Shown here piece by piece: positions 38,409 to 49,503 of a stretch of DNA of 64,000 nucleotides. Made by a program: the position numbers and the translations under genes. The notes beneath the pieces were generated by a model that saw nothing but the letters and a program-made list of their open reading frames with translations, made no database searches and had not been told where the DNA came from. Source of the stretch: Prinia subflava. Lineage: Eukaryota; Chordata; Aves; Passeriformes; Cisticolidae. Location: contig NC_086251.1 of NCBI RefSeq assembly GCF_021018805.1, positions 41,486,767 through 41,550,766 of the forward strand, in the 5' to 3' direction. Position 1 is the stretch's first letter; each line of letters begins with the position of its first letter.

Positions 38409-40640
38409 ATTGAAGTGTGGTGCTTGTTCTGTATGCTCTGTGCTGCTGAAACAGAGTTGCAGTTTCTGCTCAGTCTCACAGGACTGCTGCCCACCCCAAA
38501 ATTCTGCATTGCAACAGGCATCAATTGCCTAAATTGCAGAAAACACACCAAGTGAGACTCAGAATAGAGATCAAGAATGGAATCAGTCCTGAACACTAAA
38601 CTGGGGAGGAACAAGAAGATGTTGAGAGAATGAAGCTAATACTACCCAAACTATATCCATTCAGTGAAAAAACAAGAAACCTTCAATCTCCAAGGCTATC
38701 AGTCAGTGCTTTTCACTCATACTGAAAAATTGGAAAATAGAAAGTGTCTTTTTACTCAATGATGAAATGATAATAAGTAGAAATAACAGTCTTTGGTCAA
38801 ACAACAGAGCATCTCTCCAAGAGAAGTTCTGCTTTAGCTAAACACTCAGAGAGTGAACTGGGAATACAGCCCAGGGTTTGGGTTTATTTTTTTTTGTACA
38901 GACCTCTGCATGTGCTGCTCTGATGAGGTTATCATACAAACAAAGAGGTAAGACAGCTAGTCAAGCAGTGCTTTCTCTCCCACTGATAGAACAGGAGGAA
39001 AAAGGTGTTTGATTCTCATTTAAATCAAAACCATTTTGTATGCCTGGGAGCAAAAAAAATGAGCTCAAAGTCAATTCTGCATTCAGGAGCACTTCTCTGG
39101 GGTAGGTGGCCTGGGAAAACACCACAAATATGCTTCTACAGGTGAGCCATGCTTTTCTGCATGGAACAGGCTCACTAGGTGAGGAGACTGAAAGAGCTGT
39201 GGCCCCAGCTCTCACATGGCTTCCCACCCAGAGCACAAGCTTCCAGACACACCATGCAAAAGTGCTTGGCAACCCTCCTTACCTTCCCCTCCAAGCCTGC
39301 TGCTGTGTATTCCTACGGAAAGTAAGATGTACTCCATCTTGTCTCCTTCTTTCAAGTAAAATAACCTCTTCCAAGAAAGGCATGTCTTTGCCATTATAAA
39401 TATACTGGTACTAGACATTCTTATTAGCAGAGCTACTAATCAGAAATCATCTGTACTGTACTCATGTCAGCAGGGTTAGGACAGACTGGCCCTTAGAAGG
39501 ACAGAAAAGAATTTTGTGCCAAATTCTAATTTACAGCTATAATTTTTTAGAGTTCTTGCCAGCATGAAGGAGCATTGGAAGAAGCACATATCATACCTGT
39601 TTTGACCCTGCTTGCACTTCTTACTAGTGTGAATGAGAATTTGGAACTGTGAGTCCATATGTGCCTCTAAATTGCTTCCAATTTCTCTACATGCTTATTT
39701 TAGCAGTAGTTGTCACCCATGTGTATGCAAATTAAGCTTGCAGAGGAGCTCTGAGTAATAGGGAGAAAACAGCCTACCACTGTTTATTAGACTACAGCTG
39801 ATGCCACAGTAAAAAATGCTGTTGGTAATTTTAGCTCCCTTCCTCAGGGACACTTCCTGCTCTTCCACATCATTATGAAAACTGCTGGTGACAATGCATC
39901 TGATCCCAGTACTGGGAGCTCCTCAGAAAGACTCATAACAAAACAGGCTCTTGAGCCTGGTTTTTCTATTTTTTCTGCTAATCTTCCAAGTATGGATCTT
40001 CTTTATCTACCAGATCAGAGGCGAAATGCATGGCATGGCAGAACAAATGAGGCTTTTCTGTCCTTTGCCCATGGATCTCCTTTTCCTAAAGTCACTGAAC
40101 TTCATTCACAAGAACTGTCAGCTCAACTCCTTTCATAGCCATGATATTAACTGAAAGAGTTTTTAATGCACTTAGATTTTAGTATTGTATTTTCACACTT
40201 TTCATCTTGGGTTTCATTGTCTGATAAATCATCTAAGACTTTGAAAGCCACATTTTCTTTTGAGTTATTCTGTCTTCTTCCACTTGGCAAGTGTCACATT
40301 TTTCTGTGATTTTCTTATGGCATTTAAAGCAACAGTGTTGTAATTTAGATTTTGGTGGGGAACCCTCCACAGGAACCTTTTTATTTACTTCTCTCACTGG
40401 GTATTCACATCATTCCTCATTTCTCTAGAAAAATTTATAACTCCAGGGTTATTGCACTGGCAAAATCATCCAAGAAGGCCATCTACTTCATCTGACCTCC
40501 AAAGCTGGTGGCAAATTTTGGTTTTTATTTAAGTGAAAATTCTGAGTTATTTAGATATATATATTCAAGTTTTCAGCCACTTTACATATTAGGCATATAC
40601 TAAATTTGAATGAAATCATTTGCACATGTGCAACCTACAT
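38409..40640. other. Intergenic, no gene recognised
   Basis: AT-leaning DNA with an octamer at 39725-39732. Short open frames only. Confidence 0.55.
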
Positions 40641-40694
40641 TTATGCATGCAAATCAGGCAATTAGCAACAAAATTACCTGATTTGCATACATAA
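40641..40694. promoter_or_regulatory. Inverted repeat with an octamer motif in each arm
   Basis: The arms 40641-40663 and 40672-40694 pair at 21 of 23 positions around an 8-nt spacer. Each arm carries an octamer motif (ATGCAAAT at 40647-40654; ATTTGCAT at 40681-40688). Read as minus-strand RNA, both mismatches become G-U pairs. A perfect 12-bp palindrome, TGCACATGTGCA, lies just before at 40621-40632. Confidence 0.6.
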
Positions 40695-42715
40695 TGCTAG
40701 AACTGAGCAAGTAATATGCAACAAAAAACATATTCTATTAATATTATTTTCTTCTCTTCTGAAATTAGTTGCAACTGGATTAGAAAATACTCAAGACTTT
40801 CATCACTCAAAATGATTATATGATGAACATTTCTAGGTCTATTGATATGCTGGCTAATTACACATCTCAAATGATACTGATTTTGTATCATGTTTGGTAA
40901 CCTAGCATGAAGTTTATAATAAAATGTGCAATACTACCTTTTTCATGTTTAGAATTCAACTTAAAATTCATTTGTACAAATAAATCTTGAGTGTATGAAT
41001 ATTAAAGCATGGCAACACAAGTCCCCCAAAATTTGCTTTTGAATTAAAATCAAATTTTTTTGCTGTTTGTGTAATGCAGCTGCTTTTCCATGCACACAGA
41101 TATGGAGCTGCTGTAAAAGCATCTGAATATGTAGAAAAAGAAGCCAGTGAAAACCGTTTGTGGAGTCTGGAGGGTATTTCCTACAGTAGTGCAGTTGTAA
41201 GCAGACAGGTCACACCTCACAGATGAAACACAGCAACACGAGAGGGGCCTGCCTTACTGGAAGGTAAGTGCATACTCTGGGAGGGCTCTGGTGATACCTT
41301 TGACCCTGACCTCTTCTCTCCCGTGGCCCTTTCTGCCTACTGCTGCCTCCCTGCTCTGCACATGTACCAACACACTTCTTTTGGTTTGCTTCCTTTTGCT
41401 GCGCTCTGTCTTGCTCAGAAGGCAAACTCCTCAGGCACAGACCTGTCCTATTTGTCTACAAAGTATTATGCATACTAAGGGGCTTTAGCTGTAGAATAAA
41501 TAATAACTGCACTTCTGCTGTGGTGCAGAGACATTTTTGCATGTCTCTAACTGTTCTCATGGGCTTATCTCCAAACTCCTTTAAGCGGTTCATTATAATT
41601 TTTAAGATGGGGTCACCAATAGTCTTTCAGGTGAGGGCAGATCTTGGTTCCTGTCATGACGGTACAAAGCTCTTCATAGCATCCAGCATTTCATTCCTCA
41701 TGCATGCTGGCATTGGCTTTCTGATCAGATGCCATTTTACAGACATGAGCTTCCAATAAGTTATCAAGCAGCAAGCAGACCTTCCCCACAAATACCCTGG
41801 TACCTTTATAAAACTAGGCAATACGCTTAGGAAAATTATTTCCTCACAGCAAGCACGACTGCGTATGCCATAAATATAACCTGCTACTGCCAGGATCATT
41901 CACCTATCAGCAGTGTGCCAAGTCCTACTGGTTTGATTTTTTTATGCTCAAATAGCACTTTCAAACATTTCAACATCTCCTCTTGGTTTTTCTCCTTTAG
42001 TATTTAAATCATAAGCATTTCTAAGACAACTATGTCCTTGTCTTCTAAAAACTATGTTGTGCATCTTTGGCTGATACAAGAATATGACAATAATGACCAC
42101 CAAGGTATTTGACAAGACCCACATTTAAGAACCATCATTTTGCGACAACCTCGCTTCTCATTATCTATTGCCTCTCATTTCAGGAACTTCTTTGTTTCTT
42201 ATTCATTGACAAATGGGTAATGAAGGACTCTTCACCTCACAACCTATTGGTCAACTATAATTAATTTTATTTCCAGTGCTTCTGCTGCTCTGCAAAGTTT
42301 TGCTGCTCATAACTATGCAATCATTTGGCTTTTATGTGTCTGTCTATCATAACAGCTTCAGAGCGTCTCTCAAGCATTTAAACCCAGAAAATTTTGCATG
42401 TCTCCCTTTCCTTTTCATCCCACCTGCTGAAGGATAGAATTTGTATCATTTTCCTTTCTTGCCTTTGCCACTGGCACTTGTTCTTACTTCATCCTCTATT
42501 TCAGGTTAAGGTTCTCCAGATCTCCTTGACACACATCCCAGAAGAGGTACATTTCCATTTCTTGATCTTTCCTGACAGCAATCCTCCCTTTCAACACTCA
42601 GCAATTTAATTTCTAGAAGGAAATATATACAGAGCAATTCAGCACCACCTCTGTAAGCTCAGGAATTTGTAAGAGGCACTGGAAAGTCCTGCAGGCCAAG
42701 AACATAAGTGTATCT
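40695..42715. other. Intergenic, no gene recognised
   Basis: AT-leaning DNA with short chance frames and no recognised repeat up to the SINE. Confidence 0.55.
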
Positions 42716-42863
42716 GTAAGTGCTAGCTCAGTTGGTTAGAGTACAGTTCTAATAACACCAAGGTTGTGAGTTCGATCCTTGTATGAGCCATTCACTTAAG
42801 GGCTGGACTTGGTGATCCTTGTGAGTCCCTCCAACTCAGAATATTTTGTGAACTCTGTGATAC
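42716..42863 (+). mobile_element. tRNA-Ile-derived SINE with CR1 tail (TguSINE1-like)
   Basis: Positions 42716-42790 resemble tRNA-Ile(AAT). An A box TAGCTCAGTTGG lies at 42724-42735, the anticodon AAT at 42751-42753, a B box AGTTCGATCC at 42769-42778, and the head ends in GCCA. The next ~70 bp match the avian CR1 3' end (GGGCTGGACTTGGTGATCC and so on) and finish in two degenerate TTTTGTGA / ACTCTGTGA repeats. A tRNA-Ile head on a CR1 tail is the structure described for TguSINE1 of passerines. Mutations in the acceptor stem and the attached tail argue against a functional tRNA gene. No clear target-site duplication was seen. Confidence 0.88.
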
Positions 42864-45800
42864 ATATTTCAAGCTCTGAAGGTAAAAATCAACCAGTAGT
42901 TCCTCAGTCACAAGTAAGGTGTACTTCATTCTTATCCTGACATCTATCACACTTTCAAGTGAACAATGACTCATGGCTTTTCATCATTCCTATTTGTCAA
43001 ACAAATCTAATTTAACCTCACAAACTCCCAAAGTGAAAAAAAAAGTTTTGTAGGAGTTGCTATGCTTATACCACAAATAACATTGCTACAAACAAATTGC
43101 AAAATGTAACCTGCCTCTCATAAGGACCCGCGATCCTGGAGCAAACCAACTATGTAAAATCATCCAGCACAGCAGAGAAGGAGCCAGAGGAATTACAGAA
43201 AGGACTTAGCAGTGGGAGAAAATTAAATGGATGAATTTGTGTGGTTTGCCTTGCTGCAGCGAGCAAATATGCTCAAAGGGGGACAAACTGCTGCCTGAAT
43301 GGACTTGGGACCCTGAGACAGAGAAATCCTTGGGGAAAGTAAACCAGAAATTTGTGCACCATGAAGCACATTAGTGGACAAGTGGACTGTATAAGTAAGA
43401 GAAAAACAGAGCAACTACATAAAAGATATTGGCAAAACCAGTAAGCAGATATATGTCTATGGACTCTTGTGCTGTGAGGGGGAAAAACAGCAATGTCATT
43501 TATCTGCTGGTGAAAAATCAGTAGCAGACCAGGCACTCCTCCTGCAGAGTCAACAAAAGCAACAGGAAGTGCAGCTCACACTTCAGCAGGAGAGAGAGCT
43601 GCAGTGTTCCCTGACATGGGCCTGGGGAGTGCTGCTGGACTGGCAGAAGGCGGTTTGGGCCTGTTTAGCTCAGGGATGGTGGAGTTAAACACACATGCAC
43701 ACCCGTATTTCTGGATGCCTAATACTGCTGCTGTAGAGGGTTAAAACTCAGTAGCTACAGAATAGCTCCCCTCAACAAAGCAGGGCCAAGCAGCATAGGG
43801 AGTGTTGAGCTGTTTGGCTCTTGTTCTGGCCAGGCTGAGTCTGGCTCCAGAAGCATACTCTCATGGCATCTGGGCTGCATTACATTCATGGGGAATGTGC
43901 TCATTTACACCCAGGGAACATCATTACCTGTGTGTTCAGAGATGAAAATAGCCTTGGAATAACTTCCACAGGGTGTGCTGGTAGAGCTTAAATGTGTTGC
44001 CATCCACCTGAGAATTCTTCTGTGAGTAACATGATGGAGGAAGTGGCATGGAGGGAACGAATTCATGTTAGACTATAGCATTTTGCTGCAAGAGGTAAAG
44101 AAGAATTATTAGTCCTACACCAGTTTACAGAAGGTCCTCCTGAGAGCAGGGATACTCCAATGATACACAACTGACATGCAAATTTGCACAAGGGAAGGAA
44201 TTATTCACTGGGGCATATACAGGTATGTGCCCATCATATACAGATATGTGTGCCATTTGAGACACAGAGCTGTTCAGCAGAGCAGTTAGAGAAATTCCTG
44301 TGTAGTGAGTGGTATAAAGTTGAATTGAGACCAAATGGTCTTAAATTGTGTGGGAACTCCGCTGTGAACCAAATGAAAAACCAAGAGAAGTCTGGTAACT
44401 ACATTGCCAGGATTTCTTAGGGAACAACAGCCAAAAAGGCTTAAGAAGCTTACTAAAAGATCTATCCATACCCAGGCATCTTTAGGCATCAAAGCTGATG
44501 TATGAGTACACAGATTCTACAACCCTGAAACAGAACATTATCGAGAAGAATGTGTGGTAATGAGATGGGTCCCCAACAAACTGTAGAACTGAGTTTGGAC
44601 AAGACCCTGAGAGTAAGGATGTGTGTGCTGCCAAGGACTGATGCCTTAAATGCTTGCAGCAAGTAATATAAAACATTATGTGTGTGACTCTCAGAGCACT
44701 GGGAAGGAATCAGGGAACTCTACAAAGCTCATCTGAGGAGGAAATGGTTTGGAGCAGGTGACAGCCAACAGTTCCCACAGACTCAGAGCAAGATATGAGC
44801 ATGAAGGGCCTGCTTCAAGCAGGGAAATAACCTTGCTCTAACCTGATTCCTTGCTTCTAAGGTTTGAAGAATTTTACTGGCTTTAAGCATCTTCCATCTT
44901 TTCTGAGCTGGAGAACATATCTGACAGCTATGCATGTGCTGGTCAAATGAGGAAGAATACAACTATATTTACATGTTCTATGCTGGATTATTTTCCTTAA
45001 AATATTAGAAAATAAATCTTTAATTTTACATAAGTACTCCTTTACAACAACAGAAAGGAAATCTGGGGGAGTTTAAAGTGACCTTAACCTGACGTTGTTG
45101 TTTTCAACAAAGGTGCTGTTAAGAACTTTTATTGTTATATAGTTTATGTTGTAAATTATTTCCATAGCACCTGATCATGTCATATATTCTGGTTATAACT
45201 CAGAGGGAGAGGGGATGGAAAAAGCACAGAATACAGAGCAAAACCTGTCCTGATTATTACCTGAATATTGAATGTACTTTTTAGTCCAATTTGTTTAAAC
45301 AGTGTTTATTTGCAGGCAATGTTGAGGATCCAGCCAGGCTGCACCTGCCTTCCCAGGCGTGCTCAAACACGGCCTAGGATTGCACATCTTCAAGGGAGAG
45401 CAGGGTGGAGTTCCTTCAAATGACAGAACATTCTGCAAGGAGGAAGCTTCAAGCTGTAACTTGCAAAATATGTACTGTAAAAATCCAGCCATCAGAACAC
45501 AGAAGATTATGCAGAGACCTGCAACTAATCACGCAAAAACCTGAAAGGAGCTGCTCTTTGTGCATGTGCATGTGCAGTGCAGTTCTCAAGAGATGCTGTC
45601 ATCAGTTTTAGCATGAGGAAAGACAGGTACAAAAGAGCATGAGAATTTCTGCATTGCTTCCTGATATTTAACTGTCACACAGGCCACTAGACATTCTATC
45701 AAGGCTGCTGACTAATGAATCTATCTTAGCCATGGGTCCTCGTTAGCACAGGGTGTCCAGATATCCACAGATCACACAACTGATACTATCCTTGATGCCT

Positions 45801-46937
45801 GCACCTCTTGCTGCCTCCCCTCCAGCAGAAATGGTGCAGTGAGCACTGCTGAATGAGTACAGCTGCAGAGCCGAAAAGCTGACTGCTAGAAGGGAGGGTG
45901 AAGAGCTGGGGGTTGAAGTCAGAGAACCACTCAAAACCACAGCAAATGTTTGCCAAAAATGAGTATGTGCACTTAGCAAGGTACAGCTCTTGAAAGGCTG
46001 CGTCTTTTTGATAAGATACATAGCATAATCTTTCTTTGCAGGAGATGGGATACAATAAATGTGCCAACTGGCCCTTCTTATCAATGCAGTCTGAATTCTT
46101 CAGGGAAGAATTATCTTTACATGTAACAGAGAGTCAAGAACATCAACAATACTTGAGCAAGTAATAAAACATACTCCAAAATTTACTGCTGCAGGAACAC
46201 GAGAGCTCTTTCAGTTGTTTTAATCTCAGATGTTTTATACTTTGTCTTTTTATTTTACAGAAATCAGTTATAGACACTGAGAGAGTTCTAAGAGAAAATG
46301 CCTAGCATATCAAGTTAGATCAAATAAACTTTCAACATCTACAAGTCAATGGCCTATGTTTTCCAGTAGCAGACCAGATATTCAGGCTTCCCACTCCCTC
46401 CCTATTTCTGCCTCTAGCTCTTACATATATCAAACCTACAAAAGTGTATTGTCCTTACTCCAACAGTGTGCCAGTCTGGACATGTTCAAATGAAAACCTG
46501 AGCTACACTATGATCTTCCCTCTTGTTGCCATGATGTGTGCAATGAAGAGTAAGATTGCCTTAGATAATCCGGAATACAGCAATTCAAAGCAACCCCGTC
46601 CTGACTTTGATTTGGATGTGGTGTGCTTTCCATCATAGCCAAAGGCGAGCTCCTACCTCTGACACACAGGTATGCACTCTCCTTCACCCCAGCCCTCTGT
46701 TGCATCAGCAAGAACAGCAACAGCCTCCAGCCTTGGAGCTATCACAGTGAAGGACATACACTCGCTACAGGCAACTGGCCTGGCATGAACATTGTTGTCC
46801 CCAAACACCTGTGTCACACAAGTGCTTTTCAGTTCAGCTGCACAGTTGTTGTAACAACATGCTTTTATTCCATTGGAAAGGAGACAAGCATTTGGGACAG
46901 TAGCCAATGGCTGTGGTCTCCCTTGTTCTGACAGGCG
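42864..46937. other. Intergenic, no gene recognised
   Basis: An octamer within the palindrome TGCAAATTTGCA lies at 44176-44188. No coding family or repeat family is recognised. Confidence 0.55.
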
Positions 46938-47030
46938 TTTGCTGTGTGACCCTGGCTCAAACACTTGAGATTACCCATCTGGAAAATTGATAAACTGGTG
47001 TGGTAACCTGAGGAGTAGCTTCACGCTTTC
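46938..47030 (+). mobile_element. MIR-like fragment
   Basis: GCTGTGTGACCCTGGCTCAA, CACTTGAGATTACCCATCTG and GAAAATTGATAA follow the MIR sense core (CTGTGTGACCTTGGGCAAGT, CACTTAACCTC, CCCATCTGTAAAATGGGGAT). Confidence 0.5.
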
Positions 47031-49460
47031 CTAGGTGCAGTTCTCAAATATGGTTAGCAAACTCCCAGGCAGCTTTGCATAAAAAGCACTTACTTAAGGA
47101 AAAGCAAAACGCTGTTTGGGCGTCAAACTGACTCGGGGCTGCCCCCCTGGAGAAGCCCCCCATGACTTGCCGGTTTGGCAGCCCAGAAGCAGAAGCAGGC
47201 TGCTAGATGTGTGGTTTGCCTGAGGAGCGAGCGGAGGCTTGCAGCAGCATGGCTGCTTTCTCTGCACATTCCTCTGGTGACGCTGCTTATTACCCAGCAT
47301 GCAGATAACCCTGAGTCAAGGCTTTGGTATGAGCGGCGCTGCCAGGAGCTGCGTGCTTGGAATAGAGGGTTACAGTTTAAACCGAGGTGAAGCGCCGTCC
47401 CCAGCCAGCTGCACCCTGCCTCTCCTACTCGCCTGGAGCCAGCCACCCCTTCACCTATTTGCAGAAAAGGAGCTTTCCAGTCCCTCCCCTCCACCCCATC
47501 GCTCACCCAGGGATCATTCCCATTGAGAAGCTCTCGGTCTAATAGTAATCCCGACGAATTTAGCTGCTGCTAATAAATCCCACCCTCTGCCCCTCCCAAC
47601 CTGCCTCCATGCAAATCCATTTGTAGGTTACTTGAACAATAGCGGAGCTGTAATCAGCCCTCCCCTCTGGCAGCCTGCAGGGAGGGAGGGGAGGAAGATG
47701 ATGACAGTGGGGAATTCTGCTCGGCTCCTTGAAGCTGCACAGACATGTTTCATGTCCCCATTCCCAGCCCCTGCGCAGAGGCGGGCAGGCAGCAGGGCAG
47801 GCGGACAGGCAGGGAATCACATGGCTGTCTAGGCCGGCCCAACCCAGCGGCAATTGCATGCCCTGGCGACCCAGCCCAGCCCGGTTTGGTTCAGTTCGGT
47901 TCAGTCCCTGTCTGAGCAGCCATGCCGCAGCAGTGCCAAGCCGCTGCGAGCTGCGGTGGAGTTGCCAGGCTCAGCCTCCACTCCCTAAACAAAGTAAAGG
48001 GCCTTTGCGCTGCCCAAAAAAAAAAAAGATACCCCAGTGAAGCAGACTTGAGCGAACGGGTGGCCTGGCACACCCAGTACTGCCGGGAGAGCAGCGGCAG
48101 CCAGAGAGAAAGGCTCAGCTCTACATTATCAGTTTGCGGGAACGATAGAAAAGCAGAGTCTTCTCGCTGTTAAAGATGATCGTGTAGGAAGGGAGCGTTT
48201 TCTTGAAAATAAATTGCTATTCGCAGCAGCTCACATTTTAAAGGTTTCTTTGCAAAGGGTCATAAAAGCAGCAGCGAGCGCATGTGGCCGATCAGGGCTA
48301 CGGAGGGAGGGCGGGGGCAGGGAGGGCTGTGAGCGGATGCCAAATCAGCTGAAATCTAAGAAGCTTGACCTTCCTCACCTCCACCCCTGCTCCCACCGCG
48401 TCCAAAAAACCTTACAAGGGCGTTTCGGGAAGGCAGGGCACAGAGCAGCGAGGAGAATGCAGTCTCAACACGGCAATAGGCAGGGCTGTGTGGCTGTGTC
48501 AGTGAAGGGGGACAGGGACACTTCAGGGTAGCTGTCTCCACTCTCAGCAACGCAAACTCACACCAGCATGGTTCATTGCATCCAGCCAAGCAGTCAGACC
48601 TTGGAATCTTGAACCCACCTAGCCCCAAGCAGCTCAGCCAGTCCAACCAGTCACAGACTGTACTGGCCAGACACACTTTTGGTGAGCACCCTCCCCTTCC
48701 CATTCACATGTCTAACTGCTCCCTTCTGCTGTTCACTCTACAGCTCCCTGAATGGCTGAAAGAGAGTGGGTTTGCTGTCAGAAGCTTGAAATGACATGTA
48801 ATCTCCCATGTTTCTTCTCGTGGAGTTAGGCGAGTCCATTCCCAAGGAGAAGAACTGGATTCCTGCAGGGCCTCCCAGTCAGGGGTGGCAGCATGGGGCT
48901 GGGCTGCCCTGTGGCAAACACGTGGAGACAGAAATGTTTGTCTGGCTCATCAGAGGAGCGCTGCGGTAGCCTCAGTCAGTGCACACATGCCTAATTCTTT
49001 TTTTAAGAAATACATCTGGGAAAAGACCTTGTATGCTGTTCTTTTCACATCACCCTATCAGCAGAGGCATTCCCCTTTCCAAAATGCATTAGAGGCTTTA
49101 AGGCAGGGGCTGAAACAACAAAAGCTTCATTACATGGTTTTCAGACACTTTGGAGATTAACCCAGCAGTGCATATTTCCATACAGGAAGGTACAACCATG
49201 CCCACTGCATCTTCTGGGGGATGGCTGTAAGAACAATTCTGTAGGTACAGAGCTGTGTTTTGGGTAGAAAATGTGTGCTGTAATGGATTCTGATGGCTGA
49301 ACGCCAAGGGGGAAGCTGTTCTGCTTCAAGAATAGCCTTACAAAAGTCAGCACAGTTCCCTACTCTGCTGCAGATCTACAGGATGTGTCACTTTGGCAGA
49401 GAAGGAGGCTGCTAATGCACAACACAATCCATCCTACAATGAATGGAGAATGACTGCATA

Positions 49461-49461
<1 letters not shown>
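47031..49461. other. GC-richer intergenic DNA
   Basis: From about 47100 to 48560 GC and CpG content is raised without forming a clear island. An octamer lies at 47609-47616. Several overlapping frames (up to 127 codons) look compositional. It may be a distal regulatory region. Confidence 0.45.

Positions 49462-49501
<40 letters not shown>
49462..49501. repeat. A40 homopolymer
   Basis: There are 40 consecutive A, preceded by GACTGCATAC. No poly(A) signal lies close upstream. Confidence 0.9.

Positions 49502-49503
<2 letters not shown>

Noticed and set aside
38066..38614. Open frames of PSLPF and KGREG repeats
   Set aside because: They are translations of the TTCCC microsatellite.
42716..42790. 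Functional tRNA-Ile(AAT) gene
   Set aside because: The acceptor stem and several arm positions have decayed and the sequence runs directly into a CR1 tail, so it is a SINE head.
43655..43690. TTTAGCTCAGGGATGGTGG as a second tRNA-like A box
   Set aside because: No B box or anticodon arm follows at the required distance.
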